In this document: positions 29,559-38,904 of the stretch, in pieces | How positions within the stretch are numbered: the stretch's first letter is position 1 | Layout of the letters: every line of letters begins with the position of its first letter | Source of the DNA: Microbacterium elymi | GTDB lineage: Bacteria; Actinomycetota; Actinomycetes; Actinomycetales; Microbacteriaceae | Direction of reading: 5' to 3' | Assembly: GCF_021582895.2 (NCBI RefSeq) | Contig: NZ_CP091139.2 | Coordinates: forward strand, 1,426,001 to 1,490,000 | DNA length: 64,000 nt | Notes under the pieces: generated by a model | What the model was told of the DNA's origin: nothing | Databases searched by the model: none | The model's input: the letters and a program-made list of their open reading frames with translations, nothing else | Position numbers and translations under genes: made by a program

Positions 29559-30652
29559 TGTCCGTGACCTCGTCCTCGCGCACGCCCTCCGTGCGCCACA
29601 AGTCCCCGTTCTTCCAGCGCAGCTGGGTGCGGTGGGCCACCGCCGCCCTGGTGGTCGTGATCCTCGTGGTCGCGCCGCTGGTGATGCCCGAATTCGCCAA
29701 TCAGACCGTCGCACGCATCGGAGTGTTCGCCGTGGCCGTGCTCGGCCTGAACGTCGTGATGGGCTACACCGGGCAGGTCTCGCTCGGCCAGATCTTCTTC
29801 GTCGGCTTCGGCGCCTACATCACCGCCTACGGCGTGCAGCACGACTGGAACCTCGTGCTGGTCTTCGTGCTGGCCTTCGCGGCCCCCGCCGCGGTCGGCC
29901 TGCTCATCGCGCTTGCCGCCGCCCGCCTGGGCGGTCTTGCGATCGCGATGGTGACCATCGCGCTGCCGATCGTCGGGGTGCCGCTGGCCAAGCGCCTGAA
30001 CGACTTCACCGGCGGCTCGCAGGGGATGTCGGCCCGGTTCACCGACGCCCCCGAGTGGAGCGGCCTGTACAACGACCAGTGGCAGCTGTACCTGGTGATC
30101 ATCATCACGGCGATCGTCTTCCTGCTCACCCGCAACCTGGTGCGCGGGCGGTACGGCCGCGCGTTCGCGATCGTCAAGGGCAACGAGGCGGTGGCGTCCT
30201 CGATGGGGATCTCGCCCTATTGGTACAAGGTGATCGCCTTCACCGTGGCATCCCTCATCGGCGGTGTCGCCGGCTTCCTCTATATGGTGGTGGTGCAGTA
30301 CACCTCGCCCGAGACGATGAGCTTCGGCCACTCGATCACCCTGCTGGCCGCGATGGTGATCGGCGGCGCCGGCAGCATCATCGGGTCACTGCTCGGCGGC
30401 GCGTACTACGTGCTGGTGCCGCAGCTGACCAACATCGTCGACCCGAACGCGACGGCGCTGCTGCAGGGCGCGATCCTGCTCGTGGTGCTGTTCGTCCTGC
30501 CCGGCGGCCTCGTGTCGCTCCCGCGCGTGCTCGCCCGCCTGTTCCGGCGCCGAGGCGGCGGTTCCGGGCGCCCCCAGACCACTCCGATCGCGGAACCGGA
30601 CCCGGCCGCCGCGGTGGAGGGAAACCCAACAGAGAGGCAAGGTCACGCATGA
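29558..30652 (+). CDS. Liv-type ABC permease (LivM-like), operon 2
   Basis: 364 residues, no frame break. MGYTGQVSLGQIFFVGFGAY is the LivM signature; about nine helices follow, with VIGGAGSIIGSLLGGAYY near the end. Overlaps LivH by one base (TGATG) and the binding protein by four. Confidence 0.92.
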   Translation: MSVTSSSRTPSVRHKSPFFQRSWVRWATAALVVVILVVAPLVMPEFANQTVARIGVFAVAVLGLNVVMGYTGQVSLGQIFFVGFGAYITAYGVQHDWNLVLVFVLAFAAPAAVGLLIALAAARLGGLAIAMVTIALPIVGVPLAKRLNDFTGGSQGMSARFTDAPEWSGLYNDQWQLYLVIIITAIVFLLTRNLVRGRYGRAFAIVKGNEAVASSMGISPYWYKVIAFTVASLIGGVAGFLYMVVVQYTSPETMSFGHSITLLAAMVIGGAGSIIGSLLGGAYYVLVPQLTNIVDPNATALLQGAILLVVLFVLPGGLVSLPRVLARLFRRRGGGSGRPQTTPIAEPDPAAAVEGNPTERQGHA

Positions 30653-31916
30653 ACATGCGCAGAACAGCTCGGAAGGCCGTCGGCGTCGTCGCCATGGCAT
30701 CCGTGGTCGCGCTCGCGCTCGCGGGCTGCTCCCGCGGCGGCGGCGGCAACGATGAGACGGGCGGTGCCTGCGGCGTCGAGCCCCGGCATCACCGACACCG
30801 AAGTCACGATCGGCATCACCACCCCGCTGTCCGGCGCCACCGCCGGCCCCGGCACCTGCACGGTCGCGGGCGTCACGGCGTACTTCGGCGAGAAGAACGA
30901 CAAGGACGGCGGCGTCAAGTTCGGCGACGGCAAGACCCGCAAGGTCAAGATCGAGGCGCTGGACGACGGCTACGACCCGCAGAAGGCCAAGGCCAACTAC
31001 GACCAGCTCAAGGACAAGGTCTTCATGATGGGGATCGGCCTGGGCACGCCCACCAACCGCGCCTGGCGCGAGGCGGCCATCGCCGACAAGGTGCCGCAGG
31101 TGCTCGTCGAGACCGGCGACCCGATCTTCTCCAACAAGGAGGAGAGCCCGTGGCAGGCTCGGGTTCGTCCCGACCTACCTCAACGAGGGCGAGGCGTTCG
31201 GCAAGCTGCTGGCCGCCTCCGGCAGCGCACACAAGGTCGCCATCCTGTCGCAGAACGACGACTACGGCGAGGGCTACGTGCAGGGCTTCAAGGACGGCAT
31301 CAAGGGTGCCTCCAACATCACGATCACCAAGGAGCTCACCTACGAGGCCACCGACACCTCGGTGGACGCGCAGCTGACCGAGCTGGCCGCCACCGGCGCC
31401 GACGTGTTCTTCAACGCGATGTCGATCACCCCGCTGGTGATCACGTCGCTGCAGAAGGCGCAGCAGCTGAACTGGAAGCCCAGCTGGTTCCTGCCCTCGA
31501 ACACCTCCAGCCCCGGTGCGATCCTCGAGCCGGGCAAGGCGACGGCGTTCCCGGGCGTGTACACGGTGGCGTTCTCCAAGTCCGCATCGAGCCCGGCGAC
31601 CGCCGGCGACGCCGACATGAAGCAGTTCCTGTCGGACCTGAAGACGTACGCGAAGTACGACGGCACTCCGGCGTTCCCGCACTGCGTGTGGAGCTACATC
31701 AGCGGCGCGACCCTGGAGCAGGCGTTCGGCAAGATGACCAAGCCGACCCGTGACGACTTCATGACGGCGCTGCGGTCCATCTCGGACTTCAAGGCCCCGC
31801 TCATGCTCGACGGCACCGCGGTGAACACGACCGAGGACGGCCAGCCTGCCGTCTCGACCGTGGTCGTCCAGAAGTACAACGGCAAGGGTTACGACACGGT
31901 CAGCTCGTTCGGCTGA
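30649..31916 (+). CDS. Liv-type ABC substrate-binding lipoprotein, operon 2, two frame breaks
   Basis: About 421 residues. Lipobox LAGC near residue 25, then a type I binding fold (EVTIGITTPLSGATAGPG, DDGYDPQKAKANYDQL, NDDYGEGYVQGFKDG). Breaks near 30768 (GGTGCTGC read GGTGCCTGC) and 31155 (CAGCTC read CAGGCTC). It is not closely similar to the first operon's binding protein, so the two transporters probably take different ligands. Confidence 0.9.
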
Positions 31917-31927
31917 TCCGCTCGTGA

Positions 31928-31967
31928 CGAGGGCCCCGACCGGATTCAGATCCGGGCGGGGCCCTCG
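31928..31967 (+). terminator. Strong stem-loop terminator after Liv operon 2
   Basis: CGAGGGCCCCG and CGGGGCCCTCG pair, with CCGGAT/ATCCGG continuing the stem to a 4-nt loop. Starts 11 bases after the binding-protein stop. The convergent GntR gene ends beyond it, so it may serve both strands. Confidence 0.75.
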
Positions 31968-32045
31968 CGCGTGTGCGGGATGCCGCGGCCCCGCGCCGGC
32001 GACGGGATGCCGCGGGCCGGCGTGACCCGTGGCGTACGCGCGCGG

Positions 32046-32701
32046 TCAGTCCGCCGCGCGGAGGACCTCGATGATGCCGGCCAGATGCTCCCGCGTGGCC
32101 ACAGCCGCGGCATCCGGGTCGCCGGCGATGATCGCATCGATGATCGCCACGTGCTCGGGCGCGCTGGTGGCGGCCCGTCCGGGCAGGAAGCTCAACCGGA
32201 ACTGGTGCCGCGCCGATTGGGCCCGCAGCCGCTCCAGCAGCTGGGTGGCCGTGGCATGGCCGCTCATCTCGCGGATGCGGCGGTCCAGCTCCTGGTTCAG
32301 CCGCGAGTACCGCACCAGATCGGTGGACGTCACCGCGGCCTCGATCCCGTCCCGCAAGCTCGCGCAGGGCCGCCACGTCGTCGTCGGTGCGCAGCTGGGC
32401 GGCCTTGCGTGCGACGAGGGACTCCAGGCCCATGCGCACTTCGACGATCTCGACGGCCTCCTCCACCGTGATCGCGCGCACGCGCGCGCCGCGGTTGGGA
32501 AGCCGCTCGACCAGTCCCTCGTTCGTGAGGTTCAGCAGCGCCGTGCGCACCGACGAGCGCGATGCGCCGTAGCGCTCGCTGATGTCGGCCTCGATAAGAC
32601 GCTGATGCGGCGCGAACTCCGCGTTCTGGATCGCCGCCCGCAGCTGCCTGGGTCAGTTCGCCGGGCGCCGACACGCCCTCTTCGATCACCGTCGTGGACA
32701 C
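32046..32701 (-). CDS. GntR-family regulator with FCD domain, two frame breaks
   Basis: About 217 residues. Winged helix (RLIEADISERYGASRSSVR, LTNEGLVERLPNRGARV) then the FadR/FCD effector domain (RYSRLNQELDRRIREMSG, HVAIIDAIIAGDPDAA). Breaks near 32648 and 32355 are extra bases at GCTGC words. GTG start with GGGAGG upstream. It is divergent from an aldehyde dehydrogenase, with an inverted repeat in between, and most likely represses that gene. Confidence 0.88.
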
Positions 32702-32794
32702 ACTGCCTCCCTGTGCACGGCGTACACCGGCGACAGCGGATCTGCCCGCCGGTGACGCAGCCCGTCCTCCGAGAATATCGCCGCCGATGAGTTG

Positions 32795-32822
32795 GCGACG
32801 AAATCCCAGATGATTTTGTCGC
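32795..32822. promoter_or_regulatory. Inverted repeat between GntR gene and aldehyde dehydrogenase (operator candidate)
   Basis: GCGACGAAATC and GATTTTGTCGC form arms with one mismatch around a 6-base spacer. It sits about 95 bases from the GntR start in an AT-richer patch, as expected for a FadR-type operator controlling both genes. Confidence 0.55.
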
Positions 32823-32964
32823 GAGTCTTGAGTACCGCCGTCGAGTGGGCGACGATGGAGGTGTCGGCCTCCCGCGAGTCGGCGGGACGCCGCACGAGCG
32901 TCACCCGGCCATATCGCGCACACCCGAGCGCGTCCGGACACGCGGTTCAGAGAGGTGGACAGGG

Positions 32965-34467
32965 ATGTCTGAGACCATCGAGGCGGTCGGCCGGTCAGTG
33001 CGCACCGGATTGTTCATCGGAGGCGCCGAGCGGTTCACCGACGAGGTGCTGCCGGTCGCCGACCCGGGCAAGCCGGGCCGGATCGTGGGCGAGGCCGCAT
33101 CGGCCTCCCCCAGGACGTGGCCGACGCGGTCGCCGCGGCGAAGGCGGCGTACCCGTCGTGGTCCGCGCTGCCGGCCACCGAGCGCGCTGCGGCGATGGCC
33201 GCGGCCATCGCCGGCGTGGGCGACGACCGCGACGCGGACGCCGAGATCCTGTCGCAGGAGAACGGGAAGATCCGGCTCGAGGCCTGGGTGGACGCCCTCG
33301 TCTTCGAGCTTGCGCTGGAACCTGGCCCTGCAGATCGCCGACCAGGTCGACGAGGTGACGACCCTGCCGGTCGTGCCCGGGGCGATCCCGGTGGCGACCC
33401 GGGTCGCGCACCAGTCTCTCGGGGTGGTGAGCCTGATCGTGCCGTTCAACTGGCCGATCGCCATCCTCGGAGCATCCCTGCCCTATGCACTGCTGGCCGG
33501 GAACACCGTGGTCGTGAAGGCGCCGCCGACCACGCCGCTGGCGATCACCCGCGTCGTCCAGCGGGTGGCGGCGGGGCTTCCCGCCGGGGTCCTGAACGTG
33601 ATCAGCGGCAAGGACGAGAACATGTCGGGCCTGATCCAGAACCAGGATGTCGCGAAGGTGTCGTTCACGGGCAGCGTGAACGGCGGCAAGCGGATGATGC
33701 AGATGGGCGCGACCACGCTGACCCGGGTGACCCTCGAGCTCGGCGGCAACGACCCGGCGGTGTTCCTGGCCGATGCGATCCTGGACGACGAGCACCTCGA
33801 CCGGCTGTATGCGGCGATCTACGACACCACCGGGCAGATCTGCATGAACGCCAAGCGCGTGTTCGTGCACCGCTCGCGGCTCGACGAGGTCGTCGCGGGC
33901 CTGTCGGCCCGGCTCGAGAAGGCCGTGCTCGGCTACGGACTCGACGAGGGCACCACCATGGGTCCGCTGAACTCGGCCGCGCAGAAGGCGTTCGTCGAGG
34001 AGATCATCCAGGAGGCGAAGGATGCCGGAGCCGACGTCCGCGAGTTCGGCACAGTGCCCGGTGGCGAGTTGGAAGGCGGCAACTTCGCGCGTCCGGCGAT
34101 CGTGGTCGACCCGGACCTGTCGCTGCGGGTGGTGACGCAGGAGCAGTTCGGCCCGGTCATCCCCGTCATCCCGTTCGATGACGAGGACGAGGCCGTGCGC
34201 CTGGCCAACGACACCTGGGCCGGCCTGTGCGGGTCGGTATGGACCGCTTCGCCCGAGGCCGCGCAGCGCGTGGGCTCGCAGCTGGTGTGCGGATATGTCT
34301 GGGTCAACGACCACGGCGCGACCCGCCTCGACCTGCGTGCGCCGTTCGGCGGCATGAAGGGCTCGGGGTTCGGCCGGGAGCAGGGCATCGAGGGCGTCCG
34401 CGACTTCCAGGACACCCGCGCCATCGCCACGATCGACCCCGCGGCCCTCGCCGCGATGGCGCACTGA
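32965..34467 (+). CDS. Aldehyde dehydrogenase (vanillin/benzaldehyde-type), two compensating frame breaks
   Basis: About 500 residues. IVPFNWPIAILGASLPY, FTGSVNGGKRMMQMG, LELGGNDPAVFLAD, and catalytic Cys in TTGQICMNAKRV. A C is missing near 33108 and an extra T sits near 33312 (GAGCTGCG read GAGCTTGCG), so the two ends share a frame. Start ATG (MSETIEAV) follows GAGAGG. Controlled probably by the divergent GntR regulator. An aromatic aldehyde is a fair guess given the island, but it is not provable here. Confidence 0.9.
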   Translation: MSETIEAVGRSVRTGLFIGGAERFTDEVLPVADPGKPGRIVGEAASASPRTWPTRSPRRRRRTRRGPRCRPPSALRRWPRPSPAWATTATRTPRSCRRRTGRSGSRPGWTPSSSSLRWNLALQIADQVDEVTTLPVVPGAIPVATRVAHQSLGVVSLIVPFNWPIAILGASLPYALLAGNTVVVKAPPTTPLAITRVVQRVAAGLPAGVLNVISGKDENMSGLIQNQDVAKVSFTGSVNGGKRMMQMGATTLTRVTLELGGNDPAVFLADAILDDEHLDRLYAAIYDTTGQICMNAKRVFVHRSRLDEVVAGLSARLEKAVLGYGLDEGTTMGPLNSAAQKAFVEEIIQEAKDAGADVREFGTVPGGELEGGNFARPAIVVDPDLSLRVVTQEQFGPVIPVIPFDDEDEAVRLANDTWAGLCGSVWTASPEAAQRVGSQLVCGYVWVNDHGATRLDLRAPFGGMKGSGFGREQGIEGVRDFQDTRAIATIDPAALAAMAH

Positions 34468-34474
34468 CCCGATC

Positions 34475-34503
34475 GGCGGGGGCCCGGATGCCGGGCCCCC
34501 GCC
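34475..34503. terminator. Bidirectional stem-loop terminator
   Basis: GGCGGGGGCCCGG and CCGGGCCCCCGCC are exact complements around a 3-base loop. It lies between the convergent aldehyde dehydrogenase and MFS genes. Confidence 0.75.
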
Positions 34504-34524
34504 GTGCCGGTCGCGGCTGTCGGG

Positions 34525-35988
34525 TCAGGGCGAGACATCCTCGAGCCCCCGGTTGCGGGTGTGCACCGTGAACTGGGCGAGGATCGAGGCGATGATCAGG
34601 AAGCACGAGATCAGCATCAGCGCCCAGAACACCGACAGGTGCGGGATCAGCGGCGCCAGCACCATGATGCCGATGCCGCCGCCGAGGTGACCGACGCCGT
34701 CGACGATCGCGAATCCGGTGGAGCGCGCCCGGGTCGGGAAGTTCTCCGCCGTCAGCGCATAGGTGGGCGAGACCCACAGGTTGAAGCCGGCGAAGATCAG
34801 GATGGCCCCGATGAAGTCGACGACCAGCGACTGGCCGCCGATGGCGATCACCACCGCGCCGATGAACGTGACGATGGTCCCGACCGGCAGCCAGTAGCGC
34901 CGCTCCATCTTCTCGACGATGAACGACATGATGATCGCCTCGCCGACGAAGCCGAGCGTGCCCACAGCCGCGATGACGCCCGCCTCGGGCGGGCTGAACC
35001 CCAGCGAGGTGAACACCGAGGTGAAGCCCGCCGCGTAGGCATAGACCGTGATGTAGCCGAAGAACCAGAGGAAGAACAGCAGGATCGTCCGGCGCAGATA
35101 GACCGGGTTCCCGAAGATGTCGGCGTACGGCACGCGGCGGGCCGGCGGCCAGTGGGTGGGGACGGCGGTCAGGGTCGGTTCGGCCAGCGCGCCGCGGCGG
35201 GCCGCGCGGGCCTCCATCGAGACGGCGACCGCCTCGGCCTCGGCGATGCGCCCGCGCTCGGCGAGCCACCGCGGAGACTCCGGCAGTTGGAACCGCAGCA
35301 CGATCGCGACGATGGCGAGGATCGCGCCGATCGCGTACATCCACCGCCAGCCCGATTCGAGCCCGAGTGCGAACGGCAGGCCCGCCGGCCACGGCGAGGC
35401 CGGGGTGGTCAGGAACAGCCCCAGCCAGATGCCGAAGAAGGCGCCGAGTGCCGACATGATGAAGATCACGGTCGTGAACTTCGCCCGCGAATGCTTGGGC
35501 GAGACCTCGCCGATGTACGTGTTCACGATGGCGAGGTCCGCGCCGATCCCGATGCCGGTGATCACCCGCGAGATCGTGAAGTTCGCGAAGTCGCCCGACA
35601 GTGCTGTGTAGAGCGATCCGAGGCCGGTGATCAGCATGGTGATCAGCAGCATGTTCCGGCGGCCGATCCGGTCGGACAGGGGCGAGAGCACCAGGGTGCC
35701 GACCACGTAGCCGACCAGGTTGAGCACCACCGGCAGCGGCAGTGACGCCAGCGCGTTCTCGGGTGTGCATCCTGCGACCAGCTGGGTGCAGGTCTGCACG
35801 AACGACACATTGATGTCGAAGATGTCATAGAACGTGAAGAGAAACCCCACGCCGATGATGGCCAGGAACGCGGGCGAGAGCGACCACGTCCGGATCCGGT
35901 CCAGTCGGGCCATGAGCTGACGCGACTCCTCCGGGATCACCTCGCCCTGCAGGCTGTCGGGTGCGGCCCGGCCTGCCGGGCCGCTCAT
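34525..35988 (-). CDS. Major facilitator superfamily transporter
   Basis: About 487 residues, twelve membrane helices, with the MFS loop motif LSDRIGRRNML after helix 2 and LPESPRWLAERGR before the central loop, as in the sugar porter/organic acid carriers. No frame break in the body. The start is the ATG giving MSGPAGRAAP; a better ribosome site (GGAGGG) precedes an ATG near 36041 whose short frame runs into this ATG as ATGA, so a frame break or a small leader peptide is possible. It is the last gene of the catabolic island. Confidence 0.85.
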   Translation of the reverse strand: MSGPAGRAAPDSLQGEVIPEESRQLMARLDRIRTWSLSPAFLAIIGVGFLFTFYDIFDINVSFVQTCTQLVAGCTPENALASLPLPVVLNLVGYVVGTLVLSPLSDRIGRRNMLLITMLITGLGSLYTALSGDFANFTISRVITGIGIGADLAIVNTYIGEVSPKHSRAKFTTVIFIMSALGAFFGIWLGLFLTTPASPWPAGLPFALGLESGWRWMYAIGAILAIVAIVLRFQLPESPRWLAERGRIAEAEAVAVSMEARAARRGALAEPTLTAVPTHWPPARRVPYADIFGNPVYLRRTILLFFLWFFGYITVYAYAAGFTSVFTSLGFSPPEAGVIAAVGTLGFVGEAIIMSFIVEKMERRYWLPVGTIVTFIGAVVIAIGGQSLVVDFIGAILIFAGFNLWVSPTYALTAENFPTRARSTGFAIVDGVGHLGGGIGIMVLAPLIPHLSVFWALMLISCFLIIASILAQFTVHTRNRGLEDVSP

Positions 35989-36200
35989 CGCGCCGCTCCC
36001 GTCGCGGGTGCGCCGATCGAAACTGCTTCTGTCCCGTTCATGTCCGTCCCTCCACTGCTGTGTGTCAGGTGCCGTCAGGAACGGCACGCGCAACGGTGTG
36101 GGATCGGGTCGGACATCGCCGGCATGCCGAAGCTGCCCAGCGGACGGAAATCTACCACTGTGTGAGACCGGTGCGGCCCGCTCCGCGCGAATTCATCAGA

Positions 36201-36341
36201 AGCGGACGTGGCGTTCGCCTCTCGGCCCTTCCGCGTGGCCGGTCAAAAGCGGTCGTGGCGTTCGCCTCTCGGCCCTTCCGCGTGGCCGGTCAGAAGCGGT
36301 CGTGGCGTTCGCCTCTCGGTCCCTCCGCGTGGCTGGTCAGA
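36201..36341. repeat. 47-bp direct repeat, three units
   Basis: Three head-to-tail units start at 36201, 36248 and 36295, each beginning AGCGG(A/T)CGTGGCGTTCGC and ending GG(C/T)CA(A/G)A-like. Units 1 and 2 differ by two or three bases; unit 3 has a few more changes and contains the stop codon of the HNH gene. The remaining 150 bases up to the MFS start hold no recognisable gene. Confidence 0.85.
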
Positions 36342-37849
36342 ACGGGGGCAGTGGTTCGGGGACGAATTGGACCGTCGCGACCGGCGTGTCGATGTAGATG
36401 CGGCCGGTGGGGCTGGTCCATCTGAGGCGGCCGTGGCCGATCTGCTCGACGCGCCAGAGGGTGTGATGTTTGACGATGTGATGGCGTCGGCAGAAGTTGG
36501 CGAGATTGCCCTTGCTGGTGGGCCCGCCGCGCGCGGCGTCGATCGTGTGGTCGTGATCGCAGTGCCAGACCGGTTGGGTGCGAGCCCGGGAACCGGCAGT
36601 GCTCGTCGCGCGTGTCGAGGAAGCGTGCGAGGGCGGCCGTCGGGCGGTATCGGTCGACGGACATGGGCTCGCCGGAGTAGGGGTCGGTGAGGACGCGGTC
36701 CCAGCCGGGGGCGGATGCCGCCAGTCGCTTGGCCGTGCTCAGATCGATCGGCCCGTAACCGGCGAGCAGGGCGGGCTGTCTGCTGTGGCCGAGCAGGGTG
36801 AGCACGGGGATCGTGATCTGCACCTTCGCCTGGATGGCATCGATGGGATTTCCCGTGGTGTGCCCGGCGGGGGCGCCGGTCAGGAGGATGTCAGCGAGGA
36901 TGTCGGCCCGCTTCTGATCCATCGTCCGGGTGTCGCCCCGATCAGCGTGGGTGTCCGCGTGTGCGGTGCCGCCGGTGATCAATGCGAACCCGCCGCTGTC
37001 GTCTCCGTCCGCACAGATGGCCGCTTCTCCGTCCGCACGACCATCCACCTCTCCGTCGGGGTCAGCATCCGTGTCGGGGTCAGCAGCCGCGTCGGGGCCA
37101 GCATCCACGTCGGGGTCAGCATCCGCGTCGGGGGCATCCGCGTCGGCGTCAGCATCCGCGTCGGCGTCCGCATCCGCGTCGTCGTCTGCATCTTCTTCGG
37201 TGATGGTGAGGTGGTGCGCGATGGCACTCAGGCGGTCATAGATGGCGTGCGCGAGGACGGCCGGCCCCTCGTAGATGACGCGGGCGGTGTCGTCGGCGAG
37301 GTCGATCAAGCGCACTGTGCGGTCTTCGTGAGCCCGGCGGATGTTCTCGGCGGCCGTGTCGGGGTCGATACGGGCGGCGAGCACTTTGACGATCTTGCTC
37401 AGCCGGAACGGTGTCTCATCGGCCGCAGCCGCCAGCGCGCGCGCCTCGTAGTCGGCACGTTTGGCATCGTCGGCGATCGCGGCCCCGGCATCGACGATCG
37501 TGCGCGCGTGAGCGAGGTCGATCTCGCCCGCCGCCAGCGCGGCATAGGCGGCCGGGAACCGATCGAGCAGAAGCGCGGCGTCACCCATCCGCGCTTGGAC
37601 CGACCGGTCGGACAAGCGCATCGCCGCACCGAGTTCGCTGGAGACCTCGCGCAGCGGCAGGTCATCGCCGAACCGCTGGCCGGCGTCATGCCATTCCCGC
37701 TCGCGGGCGCTGACCAGGTCCACCGCCCGCGCCAGCTGCGCGGCCTCCTTCGCCTGCAATGCGGCGATCTGACGGCGGGTGTCGACCACCTCATCCACGA
37801 GGGCGTCCAGGGCGCGCCAGCTGCCGGACGACTGCTGCTCGTTTCCCAT
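36337..37849 (-). CDS. DUF222/HNH endonuclease-domain protein (13E12 repeat family), one frame break
   Basis: About 504 residues. An N-terminal DUF222 region with helical segments precedes a very acidic Asp-Ala stretch (about residues 220-275, DADADADADA-type). A C-terminal HNH domain follows with CRFPGC, WHCDHDHTIDAARGG, KGNLANFCRRHHIVKHH. The frame breaks near 36586 where GGCTGC reads GGCTCGC; repair restores the first zinc-ligand Cys pair. Such genes occur in many copies in actinobacteria, and their role is unknown. ATG start with GGAGG upstream. The 200 bases before it are AT-richer and hold only its promoter. Confidence 0.85.
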
Positions 37850-38055
37850 GGCCGCCTCCAGACGAACGCCGACAGATGAAGGGCGTGTCCACGACGTCTG
37901 GAGTGAGGATGATCTTGGCCGGAAGCTGGTGCGTATCGAGGACTGCTTGCTCTCTCCACTCTAGCACCTATCTTCTATTTTGCAACCGCGGAATGTGAGA
38001 GATGTGTCATATTTGCTTCCGTCCGTCGGAGAACCGGACACCGCGCTGATGCACA

Positions 38056-38885
38056 ATGGAGCATATGACGGCCCCGCCACGACTCGACCTCGACCGGTAC
38101 CTCGACCGCATCGGATACTCCGGCACGCGTGAGGCGACCCGGCAGGTGCTGGACGAGATCATCGCCCGCCACACGACGGCGATCCCGTTCGAGAACCTCG
38201 ATCCGTTCCTCGGGACACCCAACCGGCTCGATCTGGAGTCACTGCAGCGCAAGCTGGTGGACCGCGGGCGAGGCGGCTACTGCTTCGAGCACAATCTGCC
38301 TGCGGGCGGTCCTGCTCAGCCTCGGCTTCGCTGTCCGCAGCCTGTCGGCACGCGTGCTCTGGCGCGCAGACCCTGAAACCGTCAATCCGCGCAGCCACAT
38401 GCTGCTGGTGGTGTCGGTCGGCGACGAGCAGCGGATCGCCGACGTGGGATTCGGCGGCATGGTGCTGACCACGAGCCTCGCACTGCAGACGGATGCCGCG
38501 CAAGCCGACGCCGCTGGAGCCGTTCCGCCTCATGCAGCACGCCGACGAGTACATCCTGCAGGCGCTCATCGGCCCGGAGTGGCATCCGCTCTACCGCTTC
38601 GACCTGCAGGCACAGCTGCCGGTCGACTACGAGGCACCCAACTGGTATCTGTCGACCTCGCCCCATTCGCGGTTCGTCACCGCGCTGGCGGCCGCGCGCG
38701 CGACCTCTGAGCGCCGCTATGCGCTGGCCGGACGGCGCTTCACCACGCACACACCCGGGCAGCCGTCGCAGAGTCGCATCCTCGAGGACGTCGCGCAGCT
38801 GCGTGCGGTGCTGGCCGAGCAGTTCCAGCTCGACACCGACGGGCTCGACCTCGACACGGCCTTCGCGCGCGCCGAACGGCCGTGA
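38056..38885 (+). CDS. Arylamine N-acetyltransferase, two frame breaks
   Basis: About 275 residues. The catalytic triad is visible: Cys in RGGYCFEHN, His in [10 protein letters not shown] and Asp in RIADVGFGG. It moves acetyl from acetyl-CoA to arylamines or hydrazines. Extra bases near 38303 (CTGCTGC read CTGCCTGC) and 38500 (GCAGCC read GCAAGCC) break the frame. ATG at 38056 or nine bases later; neither has a clear ribosome site. Confidence 0.9.
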
Positions 38886-38904
38886 GAGGGAGGCCGATCC
38901 GGCC

